Assembly (NCBI GenBank): GCA_964580215.1
Contig: CAZOJT010000008.1
Span: 1 to 64,000 of the forward strand
DNA length: 64,000 nt
DNA from: SM23-73-3 sp964580215
Lineage (GTDB): Bacteria; Zixibacteria; MSB-5A5; SM1-73
Reading direction: 5' to 3'
Each line of letters begins with the position of its first letter. The first letter of the stretch is position 1. A program made the translations under genes and the position numbers. The notes under the pieces were generated by a model. That model ran no database searches. It worked only from the letters and a program-made list of their open reading frames with translations, and had not been told where the DNA came from. Of this stretch, positions 41,036 to 49,834 are shown in pieces.

Positions 41036-43648
41036 ATGAAACACTCTTTTGCGTTTAGTCTTCCTGTCCACAAATTCTGGAGAAGCTTGGTATGCATCTG
41101 GATGTGGATAATTCTTTTAGGCGCCGTTGTGGTGCCGCAGTCCCTGTATGCTCAGTGTGTAACGCCGCCAAGCGGTATGGTTGCCTGGTGGCCGCTGGAT
41201 GAGACGTCGGGCCCGACTGCGAATGACATTGGAGGTAACGTTAATAATTCTGGTACCTGGATGAACAGTCCGGTTCCAGTAACTGGAAAGGTTGGGGGTG
41301 CATTAAGCTTTGACGGGTCAAACTATGTTGATGTTCCCGATCATCCCGAATTGAACTTCGGGACAGGCGATCTGACCGTAGATGCCTGGATTTTCCCAAC
41401 AGATCTGACTGAGATAAAACCGATTGTTGACAAGCGGGAGGACGATGTCCAAGCGCACGGTTACACGTTGTTCTTATATGAGGGTATAGTGTGTTTTGAG
41501 CTTGCTGTGGACAATCGACCCAATTCGATGTGTGGACCGGGCATGGACAATGCTTGTCAGAACTATTCCTCCGGAGTTTCCATACCGATCAATACTTGGA
41601 CACACGTTGCCGTGACGGTAGATCGCGATGAACCAGCCGGTGGTCTGTTCTACGTGAATGGGGTGAATGTAGCTTCTTTTAATCCACTGACTCAAGCGGG
41701 TGACATAAGTAACACCGGTGATCTTTGGATCGGGCGACGCCATCCGGTGGACGTAGCTAGCATCCCATATTATTTCAATGGCTATATCGACGAGGTCGAG
41801 CTTTTCAACCGTGTCCTCACTCCCGCGGAAGTGCAGAGCATTTATCAGGCGGGCTCCGATGGAAAGTGCAAATGTGCTACACCTAGTACGCACTATATGG
41901 TCGCCTGGTGGCCGCTGGATGACCAGACTGGCGCAACCATTGTCAAAGATATTGCTGTTGTTGGTTGCCACCCCGGAACACCACTCCTTGACGGTGCGAT
42001 TGGGGTGGGGTATTCACCCCAGTCCGTAGTCGGCAAGGTCGGTGATGCGCTCTATTTCTGGCAGAATGGTGTTTACCGCACTTATGTCAGCGTGGACGAT
42101 CAGCCGGACATACGGTTCGGTTCCACCGATTTCTCGATCGACGCATGGGTTTATATTACCCAGTACTCTGGAACCGACCTTCAGCCCATCGTTGAGAAGA
42201 TGCAGTACAACGGGACGACACCTGAGCTGGGATACCGATTCTACTTGGAGAGCGGATATTTGTCATTCATACTGGCGTGGGGTCTTGGCACCGCCACCCC
42301 GATTCAGGCTCCTTTCCAGATATCCCAGGCTGTCTGGCATCATGTTGCTGTAACGGTCGATAGAGACTACCCTGTATACGGCGACGCTTTTGTTAGTCTC
42401 TACATTGATGCAACGCTCGCAGCGTCGGCAACTTGCCTTTCTCCCACGAGTATTGCCAACACTGAGGCTCTAATTATGGGAGCCATTGCACAGCTACAGC
42501 CAGTAGGCTATCTCGACATTAGGATCGACGAGCTGGAACTTTTCGACTCAGTCCTGACAGACCATGATGTATTTTTGATTTACCAGGCAGGTGCTCTTGG
42601 CAAGTGCAAAGCTGAGCTCTGTGGCATGAAGTTCTGGGACCACAACTGCAACGGAATGCAGGATATGAATGACCTCGGACTTGATAACTGGCCCATCTTC
42701 ATCGATTACAACCTCAACGGTGCATTTGACGACCCAGGGGAACCGTACACGACAACTGACGCACAGGGCGACTACTGCTTCACTGTGCCTGCCCCCGGCT
42801 GGTACAGGATCCGTGAAGTGAATCAGTCAGGGTGGACGCAGACGTGGCCGGATCCTACTCCTTACTATGACCGAACGGTGGTAGCATACCAGAGTGTGAG
42901 CGGTCTGGATTTTGGCAATTGTGGCTGTGAGCCTTGTCCCAACAACATCGTCCAGAACTGGAGTTTCATCGATGGCGCCGTAGAGGGTCAAATGCCTTCT
43001 CCTGGGGAGACAGATCACTGGACCCTTGCGTACGGCTCTCCAGACGTCCATGTTGGTAATGCTTGCTGTGATCCAGCGTGCGTGACTATGTGGGGAAATC
43101 AGGTTGCTGGTGAAGCTATCCAGCAAACGCTTACTTTTGTCAAGGATCGGTGTTATACCATTAAGTTCTGTGCGTATTGGGTTCCGATGCCAGGTCGACC
43201 CTATCCTGTTCAATTTGAGTTCCGTGCTTCGATCATACCGCTGACCGGGACAGGTGTCCCTCCCGGTGTAGTCATTGGTGTATCACCGCCGGTAACGCCA
43301 GCACAACAATGGATGTCGATGCCTCCAATCAAATGGAAAGCCACAGACGACTATTTGATTCTCACGGTAAGTGCGACAAATCACTCATCGGCTGCTCACC
43401 CTGATTCAACCTCGGCTGGACGTATTGATCGGATATGTATTTATGAATACATCCCCGGGGATGTAAACGGAGATGGGGTGATCGATTTGGGGGACGTGCT
43501 TTATATAATCAGCTATCTATATAAGGGCGGCCCTGCTCCTGATCCCTTAGAAACTGGAGATTGTAATGGTGACGGCGTGGTTGACCTGGGGGATGTGCTT
43601 CATCTGATCAACTATCTTTACAAGGGTGGACCAGCACCCGGCTGTTAG
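41036..43648 (+). CDS. Secreted double-LamG, SdrD-like protein with dockerin-like tail
   Basis: About 870 residues from ATG 41036 (AGGAGG four bases before; GTG 41033 also possible). After a signal peptide (CIWMWIILLGAVVVPQSLYA) come two Laminin_G_3/LamG domains of about 220 residues. Each opens MVAWWPLD and has the pattern FDGSNYVDVPDHPELNFGTGDLTVDAWIF...YFNGYIDEVELFNRVLTPAEVQSIYQAG. Next is an SdrD_B/Cna-like domain (GMKFWDHNCNGMQDMNDLGLDNWPIFIDYNLNG), a galactose-binding-like region and the paired dockerin-like tail ending GGPAPGC. Likely a surface adhesin or carbohydrate-binding protein. Its tail is almost identical in DNA to that of the gene at 38577. Confidence 0.88.
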   Translation: MKHSFAFSLPVHKFWRSLVCIWMWIILLGAVVVPQSLYAQCVTPPSGMVAWWPLDETSGPTANDIGGNVNNSGTWMNSPVPVTGKVGGALSFDGSNYVDVPDHPELNFGTGDLTVDAWIFPTDLTEIKPIVDKREDDVQAHGYTLFLYEGIVCFELAVDNRPNSMCGPGMDNACQNYSSGVSIPINTWTHVAVTVDRDEPAGGLFYVNGVNVASFNPLTQAGDISNTGDLWIGRRHPVDVASIPYYFNGYIDEVELFNRVLTPAEVQSIYQAGSDGKCKCATPSTHYMVAWWPLDDQTGATIVKDIAVVGCHPGTPLLDGAIGVGYSPQSVVGKVGDALYFWQNGVYRTYVSVDDQPDIRFGSTDFSIDAWVYITQYSGTDLQPIVEKMQYNGTTPELGYRFYLESGYLSFILAWGLGTATPIQAPFQISQAVWHHVAVTVDRDYPVYGDAFVSLYIDATLAASATCLSPTSIANTEALIMGAIAQLQPVGYLDIRIDELELFDSVLTDHDVFLIYQAGALGKCKAELCGMKFWDHNCNGMQDMNDLGLDNWPIFIDYNLNGAFDDPGEPYTTTDAQGDYCFTVPAPGWYRIREVNQSGWTQTWPDPTPYYDRTVVAYQSVSGLDFGNCGCEPCPNNIVQNWSFIDGAVEGQMPSPGETDHWTLAYGSPDVHVGNACCDPACVTMWGNQVAGEAIQQTLTFVKDRCYTIKFCAYWVPMPGRPYPVQFEFRASIIPLTGTGVPPGVVIGVSPPVTPAQQWMSMPPIKWKATDDYLILTVSATNHSSAAHPDSTSAGRIDRICIYEYIPGDVNGDGVIDLGDVLYIISYLYKGGPAPDPLETGDCNGDGVVDLGDVLHLINYLYKGGPAPGC

Positions 43649-43668
43649 CCCCAGAACCATCCAAGAAG

Positions 43669-43702
43669 TGTGGCGCAGGTTTGTTTTTTAACCTGCGCCA
43701 CA
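43669..43702. terminator. Hairpin after the LamG gene
   Basis: 13-bp perfect arms TGTGGCGCAGGTT/AACCTGCGCCACA with a T-rich 8-base loop, 20 bp past the stop. Probable terminator or mRNA 3'-end stabiliser. Confidence 0.65.
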
Positions 43703-43957
43703 TAGCAATTGTAACTCTGTTTCCCATTGGCGTTCTTCACCAACGAGAATGATGGCAGGTATCCGTAGGACCCTGTAGAAAGAACACCCGCCTTGAACAA
43801 GGTCTCCTTTTTTTGCTAAAGAATTAAGATTAATTGTCCGAAACCCCGCCAAAGGGGGAGATTTCGGACCTACGAGTATAGTGTCCGAGCTTGTCTCGGA
43901 CAATGCAGGAGGTGGTATGTTTGTAAAATATGAGCAGAAAAAATGTAGGGGCGAATC

Positions 43958-44182
43958 TTATGGTCTTCAACTAAATAAGTTAACAGATTGAAGAGTCCAT
44001 TCTGGTAAATAAAAGGGTAACGCCTTAATTGCTAAGAGCATATCTTAATCGTGCCTAAGTGCGGGCACATCTAAATATTTGGTTGATTACCATAAATCCC
44101 CCTTTATAAAAGGGGGATTGCAAAAGATTGTTTCTCCCAACATTGCTAAAAATTTGTCACGTTAAAAAGTTGATAACCATTA
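43958..44182. mobile_element. MITE-like element, about 225 bp
   Basis: It interrupts the repeat GGGGCGAATC...GATTCGCCC, which is whole at 38112-38134. The ends form imperfect terminal inverted repeats: TTATGGTCTTCAACT at the left and, reversed, TAATGGTTATCAACT at the right (12 of 15). Internally it has a perfect AT-centred palindrome with arms AATCCCCCTTT/AAAGGGGGATT (about 44095-44119). It encodes nothing. The target duplication is unclear because the site is itself palindromic. Confidence 0.65.
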
Positions 44183-44298
44183 GATTCGCCCTCGCAATGA
44201 GCGGAGCTAAAGCTCCGCCCCTACATTCTACATCCCTACGTTTCACTTCCCCAATTGGGCAGCTTCTCATTTTAGTCTGCGCCAAACGGGATGGAAAT

Positions 44299-45765
44299 TT
44301 ATTTCTTCTTCTTTTCTGGTTCGGGTATCTCTTCTTCTATGCCGGCTAATCTTCTGGCAAGCTCGGCTTTATCCTCTAATTTGGCATTAGCTCGAATCAC
44401 CAGCTTGGCTCCGTCTGGTGATCCTCCACCATGCATGCATCCGGGAACTCCGGCACCTATGGTTAACCATTCTATCAAGCGCGCCGCCCGGGTGCGTGCC
44501 TCAGCCGATGATTTTGCTTTTAGATATTTTTTGACCAGGTGCCCGTATTTCTCATCATTAAAATCTACATAAGATGGTATACAGCCGGTCTCGCCGATGC
44601 CTCCGGCAATGTCCTGAGCCAGAACAGAAGTTTCATAAGGCAGGGTGGCTACGTGCACCTTGTTCACATTGGAGAGCAGAGGGTTAGGCTGCCATACTCC
44701 GGAAGGATGCTTTCTTCCTAAGGTGGCGGCGGCAATTCCCATACTAAAGGTGGTCTCATTGTTAATTACCATGCGAATCAGCTTCTCAGAGAAGACTTTT
44801 GAGGAAAGACCGTTAGCCCGCGCCAAAAGCATCGCCCCTCCCACCTTCAGATCCCCCTGCCCTGCCACGCAACTTCCGATCGCCGCCCGGTAAGGCATGA
44901 TGAAATTCAAAACCGCACCTAAGCTGTATTTATATTCTCCACACATGAATACCCTTTCATTGGGCACAAATACGTTTTCAAAGAAAAGATAAGCTTGGGT
45001 GATTCCTCCTATCTTCACCGGAATATCAAAACCTTCCTCTTCCTCCCTGGTGTCGGATGGACGACGGGTCTCCACAATGGTTAATCCCTCAGTATCCCTT
45101 GGTATCACAAAAGAGATAGCCCAGTCTTTGTCTGTTTCTTTGTATCCGGAGCCGGGAAGGACGAATATCTCATTACATGCCGCCACTCCACAGATCATCA
45201 CCTTGGCGCCTTTGACTACGATGCCGTCCTCTCTTTTCTCCACCAGATGAAGATTCATATCCGGATCATCCTGCTGTGAAGGTATCTTAGTTCTGTCGCC
45301 CTTGGGATCGGTGAGCGCGCCGGAGATGGCTATATCTTTCTTTTGAGCTTGGATCAGCCATTTTTTCAATCTCTGGTGATAATCCGTTCCCAAATCCTTG
45401 TCCATGTCGTAGGTGGCGGCCCACATGGCGTTGATGCAGTTCCAGCCCACGCACCTGCCACCGGTACAGGTTCCGGTGAGATTGAACATAAGCCGTTTCA
45501 TTCTGCAGTTTGCCACCATGTCATCTGCGCTTTCAATTACAGAAAGGTAGCGGGAGATCTTATCGCCGGTCAGGTTTGAGGTGGTGGCGACCATATCCTG
45601 ATATTTTGGATCATGCTGTGCCGCATAAATCTGGGCATGCCCCTCCACTGTCGATCTGGTTGCGGGATGATTGGTCACGTCCTCTATCACTTTCCCAAAT
45701 TTGTAAACATTTGGTTTCATCTTGCGCAAACTTTCCTTATACTCCTCAACGGTTTTTAATGCCAT
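44299..45765 (-). CDS. HpaB / 4-hydroxybutyryl-CoA dehydratase family protein
   Basis: 488 residues, the usual length for AbfD-type dehydratases and HpaB flavoprotein hydroxylases; the fold is acyl-CoA-dehydrogenase-like and binds FAD. In Clostridium aminobutyricum AbfD the [4Fe-4S] ligands are C99, C103, H292 and C299. Here the first pair reads GTCTGGRCVG (C100 and C105, one residue longer spacing). C299 is present in AAIGSCVAGQGD, and H292 is replaced by tyrosine. It may thus carry an altered cluster or act as a paralogue with another reaction. Context (3-hydroxyacyl-CoA dehydrogenase, acetate kinase, Nfn) favours anaerobic acyl-CoA catabolism rather than oxygen-dependent hydroxylation. AGAGGTGAAAG box before ATG 45765. 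Confidence 0.8.
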   Translation of the reverse strand: MALKTVEEYKESLRKMKPNVYKFGKVIEDVTNHPATRSTVEGHAQIYAAQHDPKYQDMVATTSNLTGDKISRYLSVIESADDMVANCRMKRLMFNLTGTCTGGRCVGWNCINAMWAATYDMDKDLGTDYHQRLKKWLIQAQKKDIAISGALTDPKGDRTKIPSQQDDPDMNLHLVEKREDGIVVKGAKVMICGVAACNEIFVLPGSGYKETDKDWAISFVIPRDTEGLTIVETRRPSDTREEEEGFDIPVKIGGITQAYLFFENVFVPNERVFMCGEYKYSLGAVLNFIMPYRAAIGSCVAGQGDLKVGGAMLLARANGLSSKVFSEKLIRMVINNETTFSMGIAAATLGRKHPSGVWQPNPLLSNVNKVHVATLPYETSVLAQDIAGGIGETGCIPSYVDFNDEKYGHLVKKYLKAKSSAEARTRAARLIEWLTIGAGVPGCMHGGGSPDGAKLVIRANAKLEDKAELARRLAGIEEEIPEPEKKKK

Positions 45766-45805
45766 CTTTCACCTCTATAGTTTTTGGGGTTCTTGGTTTT
45801 TCTAT

Positions 45806-45833
45806 ATTATACTCAATCTACAACAAAGGTCAA
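45806..45833 (-). promoter_or_regulatory. Promoter of the HpaB/AbfD-family gene
   Basis: Minus-strand TTGACC (45828-45833), 16-bp spacer, TATAAT (45806-45811), about 40 bp from the start codon. Confidence 0.75.
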
Positions 45834-45906
45834 GCGTATTTTATTGATATAATTAAAATAAGATTCGGTAGCTTGTGAAAAAAATTACAAAGCTTTCTAA
45901 AAAGGC

Positions 45907-45934
45907 TTGCCAAAAAAGGAAATTTGGTTATAAT
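45907..45934 (+). promoter_or_regulatory. Promoter of the 3-hydroxyacyl-CoA dehydrogenase gene
   Basis: TTGCCA (45907-45912), 16-bp spacer, TATAAT (45929-45934). With the opposite promoter it forms a divergent control region. Confidence 0.65.
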
Positions 45935-45988
45935 AAAGTTCTATTTTTGGTGACGGAAAAATCGAAAAGATAAAGGAAGGTTGAGTTT

Positions 45989-46885
45989 ATGCTGATTTCA
46001 AAAGTGATGGTTATTGGTGGAGGGGTTATGGGGAGGGGGATCTCCCGGCTTCTGGCAGGCACCGGAATTGAGGTTACCCTGGTTGATTTGAGCCAAGAGA
46101 TCATAAAAGAGAGCCTTGAGCTTCTATCCGAGGAAATGGACTTGGACATTCAAAAGTGGGGAATGACGGAAAGTGAAAAAAAAGCAATCCTCTCCCGCAT
46201 AAAGTGGACCACCAAATATGATGAAGCTCCTAAGTTTGACATGGTAGTGGAGGCAATTCCTGAGGATCTGGAACTTAAACAGAAGCTACTTGCCAAGCTG
46301 GATAAAATCACCCGCCCGGAGATCGTGCTGATTAGTCATACCTCCACACTTTCCATAACCGAGATAGCCGCCGCCACCAAAAGACCGGACAAAGTGGTGG
46401 GACTGCACTTTCTCCCTCCGGTCACCAAGATTCCACTGGTAGAGGTGGTGAGAGGACTCAAAACCTCTCCGGAGACTTTAAATCTGATCAAGGAGTTTGC
46501 AGAACAGCACTTGAACAAGACCGTGGTGACGGTTTTTGAATACCCTGGTTATGTCACCACTCGAATCATCGTCCCGTTATTAAATGAGGCTATGCACGTT
46601 CTCATGGAGGGGATCGCTACGGCTGAAGACATCGACACCGCCATGAAGTTAGGTTATGGCTTCAATGTCGGCCCTCTGGCTTTAGCAGATATGATGGGCT
46701 TAGATGAGGTGATGAAGTGGATGGAAAATCTAATACACGAGCTTTCTGATCACAAATACAATCCCTGTCCACTTTTGAGAAAGTTAGTCCGCGCCAGACA
46801 TCTGGGTAAAAAAACCGGACAGGGTTTTTTCAAGTACGACGAGGAAGGGAACAAAACTGAAGAAGCCGATCTGTTTCCCAGATGA
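45989..46885 (+). CDS. 3-hydroxyacyl-CoA dehydrogenase (3-hydroxybutyryl-CoA type)
   Basis: 298 residues, single-domain Hbd/PaaH size. Rossmann motif VMVIGGGVMGRGIS at the N-terminus and VEAIPEDLELKQKL in the NAD domain. Catalytic-region SHTSTLSITEIA, VGLHFLPPV (His140) and VEVVRG (Glu152) are recognisable; the C-terminal domain ends HLGKKTGQGFFKYDE. Two normally conserved asparagines differ: canonical HFFNP is HFLPP, and canonical PGF(I/V)VNR is PGYVTTR (Thr191 for the substrate-contacting Asn). Activity on a non-standard acyl-CoA, or reduced activity, is possible. AAGGAAGG box before ATG 45989. Divergent from the HpaB/AbfD-family gene, suggesting a shared pathway. Confidence 0.85.
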   Translation: MLISKVMVIGGGVMGRGISRLLAGTGIEVTLVDLSQEIIKESLELLSEEMDLDIQKWGMTESEKKAILSRIKWTTKYDEAPKFDMVVEAIPEDLELKQKLLAKLDKITRPEIVLISHTSTLSITEIAAATKRPDKVVGLHFLPPVTKIPLVEVVRGLKTSPETLNLIKEFAEQHLNKTVVTVFEYPGYVTTRIIVPLLNEAMHVLMEGIATAEDIDTAMKLGYGFNVGPLALADMMGLDEVMKWMENLIHELSDHKYNPCPLLRKLVRARHLGKKTGQGFFKYDEEGNKTEEADLFPR

Positions 46886-47121
46886 AAAGTGGAAGTTCAA
46901 AGGAGATAGGAAAAATAGGTTATTCTTCACTTCAGCGGCTAGAATTTTTAACAAGAAAAAGATTCTTAAGGATACAGTAAAGTTGACATTTTAAAGACCT
47001 CTCCCCCTTCATCCCCCTCTCCCCCGCCTCTGGTATGAACCATACGGTTCATACCTCTGGCGGGATTTTCAACATGAAAATGGAGAGGGGGAGATAGGGG
47101 GTGAGGTAATAGAAGGCAAAT
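46886..47121. repeat. Nested repeats before ackA
   Basis: CCCCTCTCC...GGAGAGGGG arms (about 47010-47095) surround CCCGCCTCTGGCGGG, which is split by a 20-bp micro-element (47034-47053). Confidence 0.75.
47034..47053. repeat. 20-bp palindromic micro-element with perfect 7-bp duplication
   Basis: TATGAACCATACGGTTCATA flanked by CCTCTGG at 47027-47033 and CCTCTGG at 47054-47060. Removing it plus one duplicate restores CCCGCCTCTGGCGGG. Confidence 0.85.
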
Positions 47122-48357
47122 ATGAAGATACTGGTCTTAAATTGCGGCAGTTCATCGGTAAAGTATCAATTCATTGATATTGATAAGGGTTATGTGCTGG
47201 CTAAAGGAATGGTGTCACGCATCGGAATGAGTGGGGCAGTTTTGGTACACAAGCCCCATGACCGACCGGAGGTCACCATATCCGGAGAAATCTTGGATCA
47301 CATCATGGCGGTGGAGCACGTGATCGCCATGTTGCTTTCACCCAATCACGGAGTGATCCGAGATAAATTGGAAATAGAAGCGGTGGGTCATCGGGTGGTG
47401 CATGGAGGTGAAAAATTTCCTGATTCAGTTCTCATAAACCAGGAGGTGATGCAGGTTCTGAGAAGCTGTATTGAGTTAGCGCCTCTTCACAATCCCCACA
47501 ATATCCGGGGAATAAAAGCCTGCGAGCAGATACTTCCGGGAGTCCCCCAAGTGGCGGTATTTGATACCGCATTTCATCAAAAAATGCCCCCCTATGCGTA
47601 CGTCTATGGAATTCCCTATGTGCTGTATAAAAGATACAGAATAAGACGATATGGCTTTCATGGCACCTCACATTTTTATGTCTCCAGACGCGCCGCCAAA
47701 ATGATGAATCGACCCATCGAGGAGTTAAATATGATTACCTGTCATCTGGGAAATGGAGCCAGCATGACGGCGATCAAAGGAGGGGTATCAGTGGATACTT
47801 CCATGGGATTCACTCCGCTGGAGGGACTTTTAATGGGGACTCGTTCCGGTGATTTGGATCCAGCCATAATTTTGCACATCATGGCCCGAGAGGAGCTCTC
47901 CTTGCACGAAGCCAATACCCTGCTCAACAAACATAGCGGACTGCAGGGCATCTCCGGGGTCTCCGGAGATATGCGAGATATAATCAGTGAGGCACAAAAA
48001 GGAAACTCCTCTGCACAATTGGCCCTGGATGTGTATTGCTATCGCATTCGGAAGTATATCGGAGCCTATGCCGCAGTCTTAGGAGGCTTGGATGCTTTAG
48101 TTTTCACCGCTGGCATAGGAGAAAACTCCCCAGTGGTAAGAAAAAAATCCTGCCAGAATTTGGGGTTTCTGAGTATCAAAATCGATGAGGAAAAGAATGA
48201 GCAAGCCTCGAGCAAGCAGGCAAAAGAGATACAGACCAATGATTCTAAGGTGAAGGTATTCTCCATCCCTACTAATGAAGAACTGGTGATAGCCTTAGAC
48301 ACCAAAAGGGTCCTCCATGAAGCAAAAGAGAAAAAAAAGATGCATAAAGGGGTCTAA
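47122..48357 (+). CDS. ackA: Acetate kinase
   Basis: 411 residues. ASKHA-fold kinase with LVLNCGSSSVKYQFI (phosphate-1), LAPLHNPHNIRGI, VAVFDTAFHQKMP, RYGFHGTSHFYVSRRA, CHLGNGASMTAI and MGFTPLEGLLMGTRSGDLDP, plus a terminal FTAGIGENSP. These are acetate kinase signatures; closely related propionate kinases cannot be excluded. It makes ATP from acetyl-phosphate in fermentation. No pta lies in the window. A short lipoprotein gene follows within three bases. ATG 47122 has a modest box. Confidence 0.93.
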   Translation: MKILVLNCGSSSVKYQFIDIDKGYVLAKGMVSRIGMSGAVLVHKPHDRPEVTISGEILDHIMAVEHVIAMLLSPNHGVIRDKLEIEAVGHRVVHGGEKFPDSVLINQEVMQVLRSCIELAPLHNPHNIRGIKACEQILPGVPQVAVFDTAFHQKMPPYAYVYGIPYVLYKRYRIRRYGFHGTSHFYVSRRAAKMMNRPIEELNMITCHLGNGASMTAIKGGVSVDTSMGFTPLEGLLMGTRSGDLDPAIILHIMAREELSLHEANTLLNKHSGLQGISGVSGDMRDIISEAQKGNSSAQLALDVYCYRIRKYIGAYAAVLGGLDALVFTAGIGENSPVVRKKSCQNLGFLSIKIDEEKNEQASSKQAKEIQTNDSKVKVFSIPTNEELVIALDTKRVLHEAKEKKKMHKGV

Positions 48358-48359
48358 AG

Positions 48360-48692
48360 TTGAAAAGAGCTTTTCTGTTCCTTCTGTGTTTATCTTTCGT
48401 GATCGGATGTGAACAATCAAAGACCGAAATTCTCCAGAGGCGGCTGGATGATTTCAGAAACGTTTTGCCACCTGAGTTGAAAGAAGAGTTCGACTCAAAA
48501 AACTATCAGGTGGTGGCGAAAGGAATTGATTCCCTTCAGCAAGCCGATCTCGCCTTCAAAGAAAAATACCAGAGATTAAAACGTGAAGAGTTGATAGATG
48601 CCTTTTCTCCTGAAGAGGTGGTGGATTTCTTCAGAGAACATTTTGTGGAGGAGATAGAAAGGCTCAAGCAAGCAAAGAAGAGGAACTGGTAA
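48360..48692 (+). CDS. Small lipoprotein of unknown function
   Basis: 110 residues from TTG 48360, directly after the ackA stop. Signal peptide with lipobox (AFLFLLCLSFVIGC, Cys near residue 17), followed by a charged helical domain (ILQRRLDDFRNVLPPELKEEF, LIDAFSPEEVVDFFREHFVEEIERLKQ). No family recognised. Translational coupling with ackA seems likely from the spacing, but a functional link is not evident. Confidence 0.65.
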   Translation: MKRAFLFLLCLSFVIGCEQSKTEILQRRLDDFRNVLPPELKEEFDSKNYQVVAKGIDSLQQADLAFKEKYQRLKREELIDAFSPEEVVDFFREHFVEEIERLKQAKKRNW

Positions 48693-48699
48693 CAAAGTT

Positions 48700-48925
48700 A
48701 TTCGAAGCTCGTTTGAAGGTGTCGAAGCCAGTCTCGAAGCTTGAAGCTCGGTGATAGAAGCTGGAAAACTTCCAAATGCTCCCTGTGGATGTTATCATCC
48801 ACAGGGAAAAGTTCGGGGATGATAACATCCCCGAGGAGCCAAAATGGAAGCAGGAGAATTTCGAGCCTTGAGTTTCGAGAATCGAGCTTTATAACCAGCT
48901 TCGCCAACGACAAACGATATCCGAA
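48700..48925 (-). repeat. Long dispersed repeat, copy 3, with internal hairpins
   Basis: Minus-strand landmarks TTGTCGTTGGCGAAGCTGGT, TCTCGAAACTCAAGGCTCG and CCAGCTTC match the copies at 8930 and 36650. The middle (48779-48840) carries TGTGGATG...CATCCACA and CGGGGATG...CATCCCCG hairpins not present in the other copies. Confidence 0.65.
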
Positions 48926-48973
48926 TTTTTTACTTTATCACTTTGAGTTTCGACTTTTTTACAGGAGGACGGC

Positions 48974-49834
48974 TTGAACGAGATAATTGAACTAAAAAAG
49001 CTTGCTCCCCAGATAAACCTGCTCAAGCTGAATGTTCCATTGATTACCCAAAAGGCAAAAGCGGGTCAGTTTGTGGTGCTGAGAATCAACGAGGAGGGTG
49101 AGAGGATCCCCATGTCCATAACCGATCTGGACGCCAAAACCGGGATTCTCACCATTATCTTTCAGGAAGTAGGTAAGTCGACCGCCCATCTGGCGACCTT
49201 AAAGAAGGGAGATCGTTTAGCGGATGTGGTGGGTCCTCTGGGTATTCCCACACATATAGGGAACTTCAGCACCTGCGTCTGCGTTGGCGGAGGAATTGGA
49301 ATCGCCCCCATTTACTTTGTGGCTAAGACCTTAAAACAGATGGGGAATAAGGTGATCTCCATAATCGGTGCCCGCAGAAAGAATCTGTTGATCTTGGAAG
49401 AGGAAATGAAAAGCTTAAGTGACAGGCTTTTGATCTCCACAGATGATGGCTCGTATGGTCACCACGGCTTTGTGACCGACCTTTTGACTCAGCTTCTCTC
49501 GGAGAAGAAGGTTAAAGTTGACTTCATAATGGCTATCGGACCGGTTGTGATGATGAGGGCAGTTTGCAAGGTGACCGCTCCTTGGGGGATCAAAACCGTG
49601 GTCAGCTTAAATCCCATCATGGTGGATGCTACTGGTATGTGTGGAGCATGTCGGGTGACGGTGGGAGGAAAGACCAAGTTTGCCTGTGTGGATGGTCCCG
49701 ATTTCGATGGGCACCATGTCGATTTCGATGAGTTGCTCAAAAGACAGGCGATGTATTTAAAGCAGGAAAAGATAGCCATGGAAAGATTTAACCGGAAGTT
49801 GAGGGGTAAGACAAAAGAGGGAGTATCAAGATGA
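48974..49834 (+). CDS. nfnA: NADH-dependent reduced ferredoxin:NADP+ oxidoreductase, subunit A
   Basis: 286 residues from TTG 48974 (AGGAGG box). FNR-like FAD/NAD module with GQFVVLRINEEGERIPMSITD, VGPLGIPTHIG and CVGGGIGIAPIYFVAK. It ends with the [2Fe-2S] site region DATGMCGACRVTVGGKTKFACVDGPDFDGHHVDF typical of NfnA/SudB. NfnAB bifurcates electrons from NADPH to ferredoxin and NAD+ (or runs in reverse). The next gene overlaps by four bases. Dihydroorotate dehydrogenase electron-transfer subunits (PyrK) are related, but the NfnB partner decides the call. Confidence 0.92.
   Translation: MNEIIELKKLAPQINLLKLNVPLITQKAKAGQFVVLRINEEGERIPMSITDLDAKTGILTIIFQEVGKSTAHLATLKKGDRLADVVGPLGIPTHIGNFSTCVCVGGGIGIAPIYFVAKTLKQMGNKVISIIGARRKNLLILEEEMKSLSDRLLISTDDGSYGHHGFVTDLLTQLLSEKKVKVDFIMAIGPVVMMRAVCKVTAPWGIKTVVSLNPIMVDATGMCGACRVTVGGKTKFACVDGPDFDGHHVDFDELLKRQAMYLKQEKIAMERFNRKLRGKTKEGVSR

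Larger units (their letters stand above)
43649..44298. repeat. Repeat-rich gap with an inserted MITE-like element
   Basis: Starts with a strong hairpin (43669-43702), then the CCATTGGCGTTCTTCACCAACG unit (43724-43800) and the GTCCGA composite (43838-43957). The latter is interrupted by a 225-bp element and resumes at 44183-44235. No gene. Confidence 0.75.
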
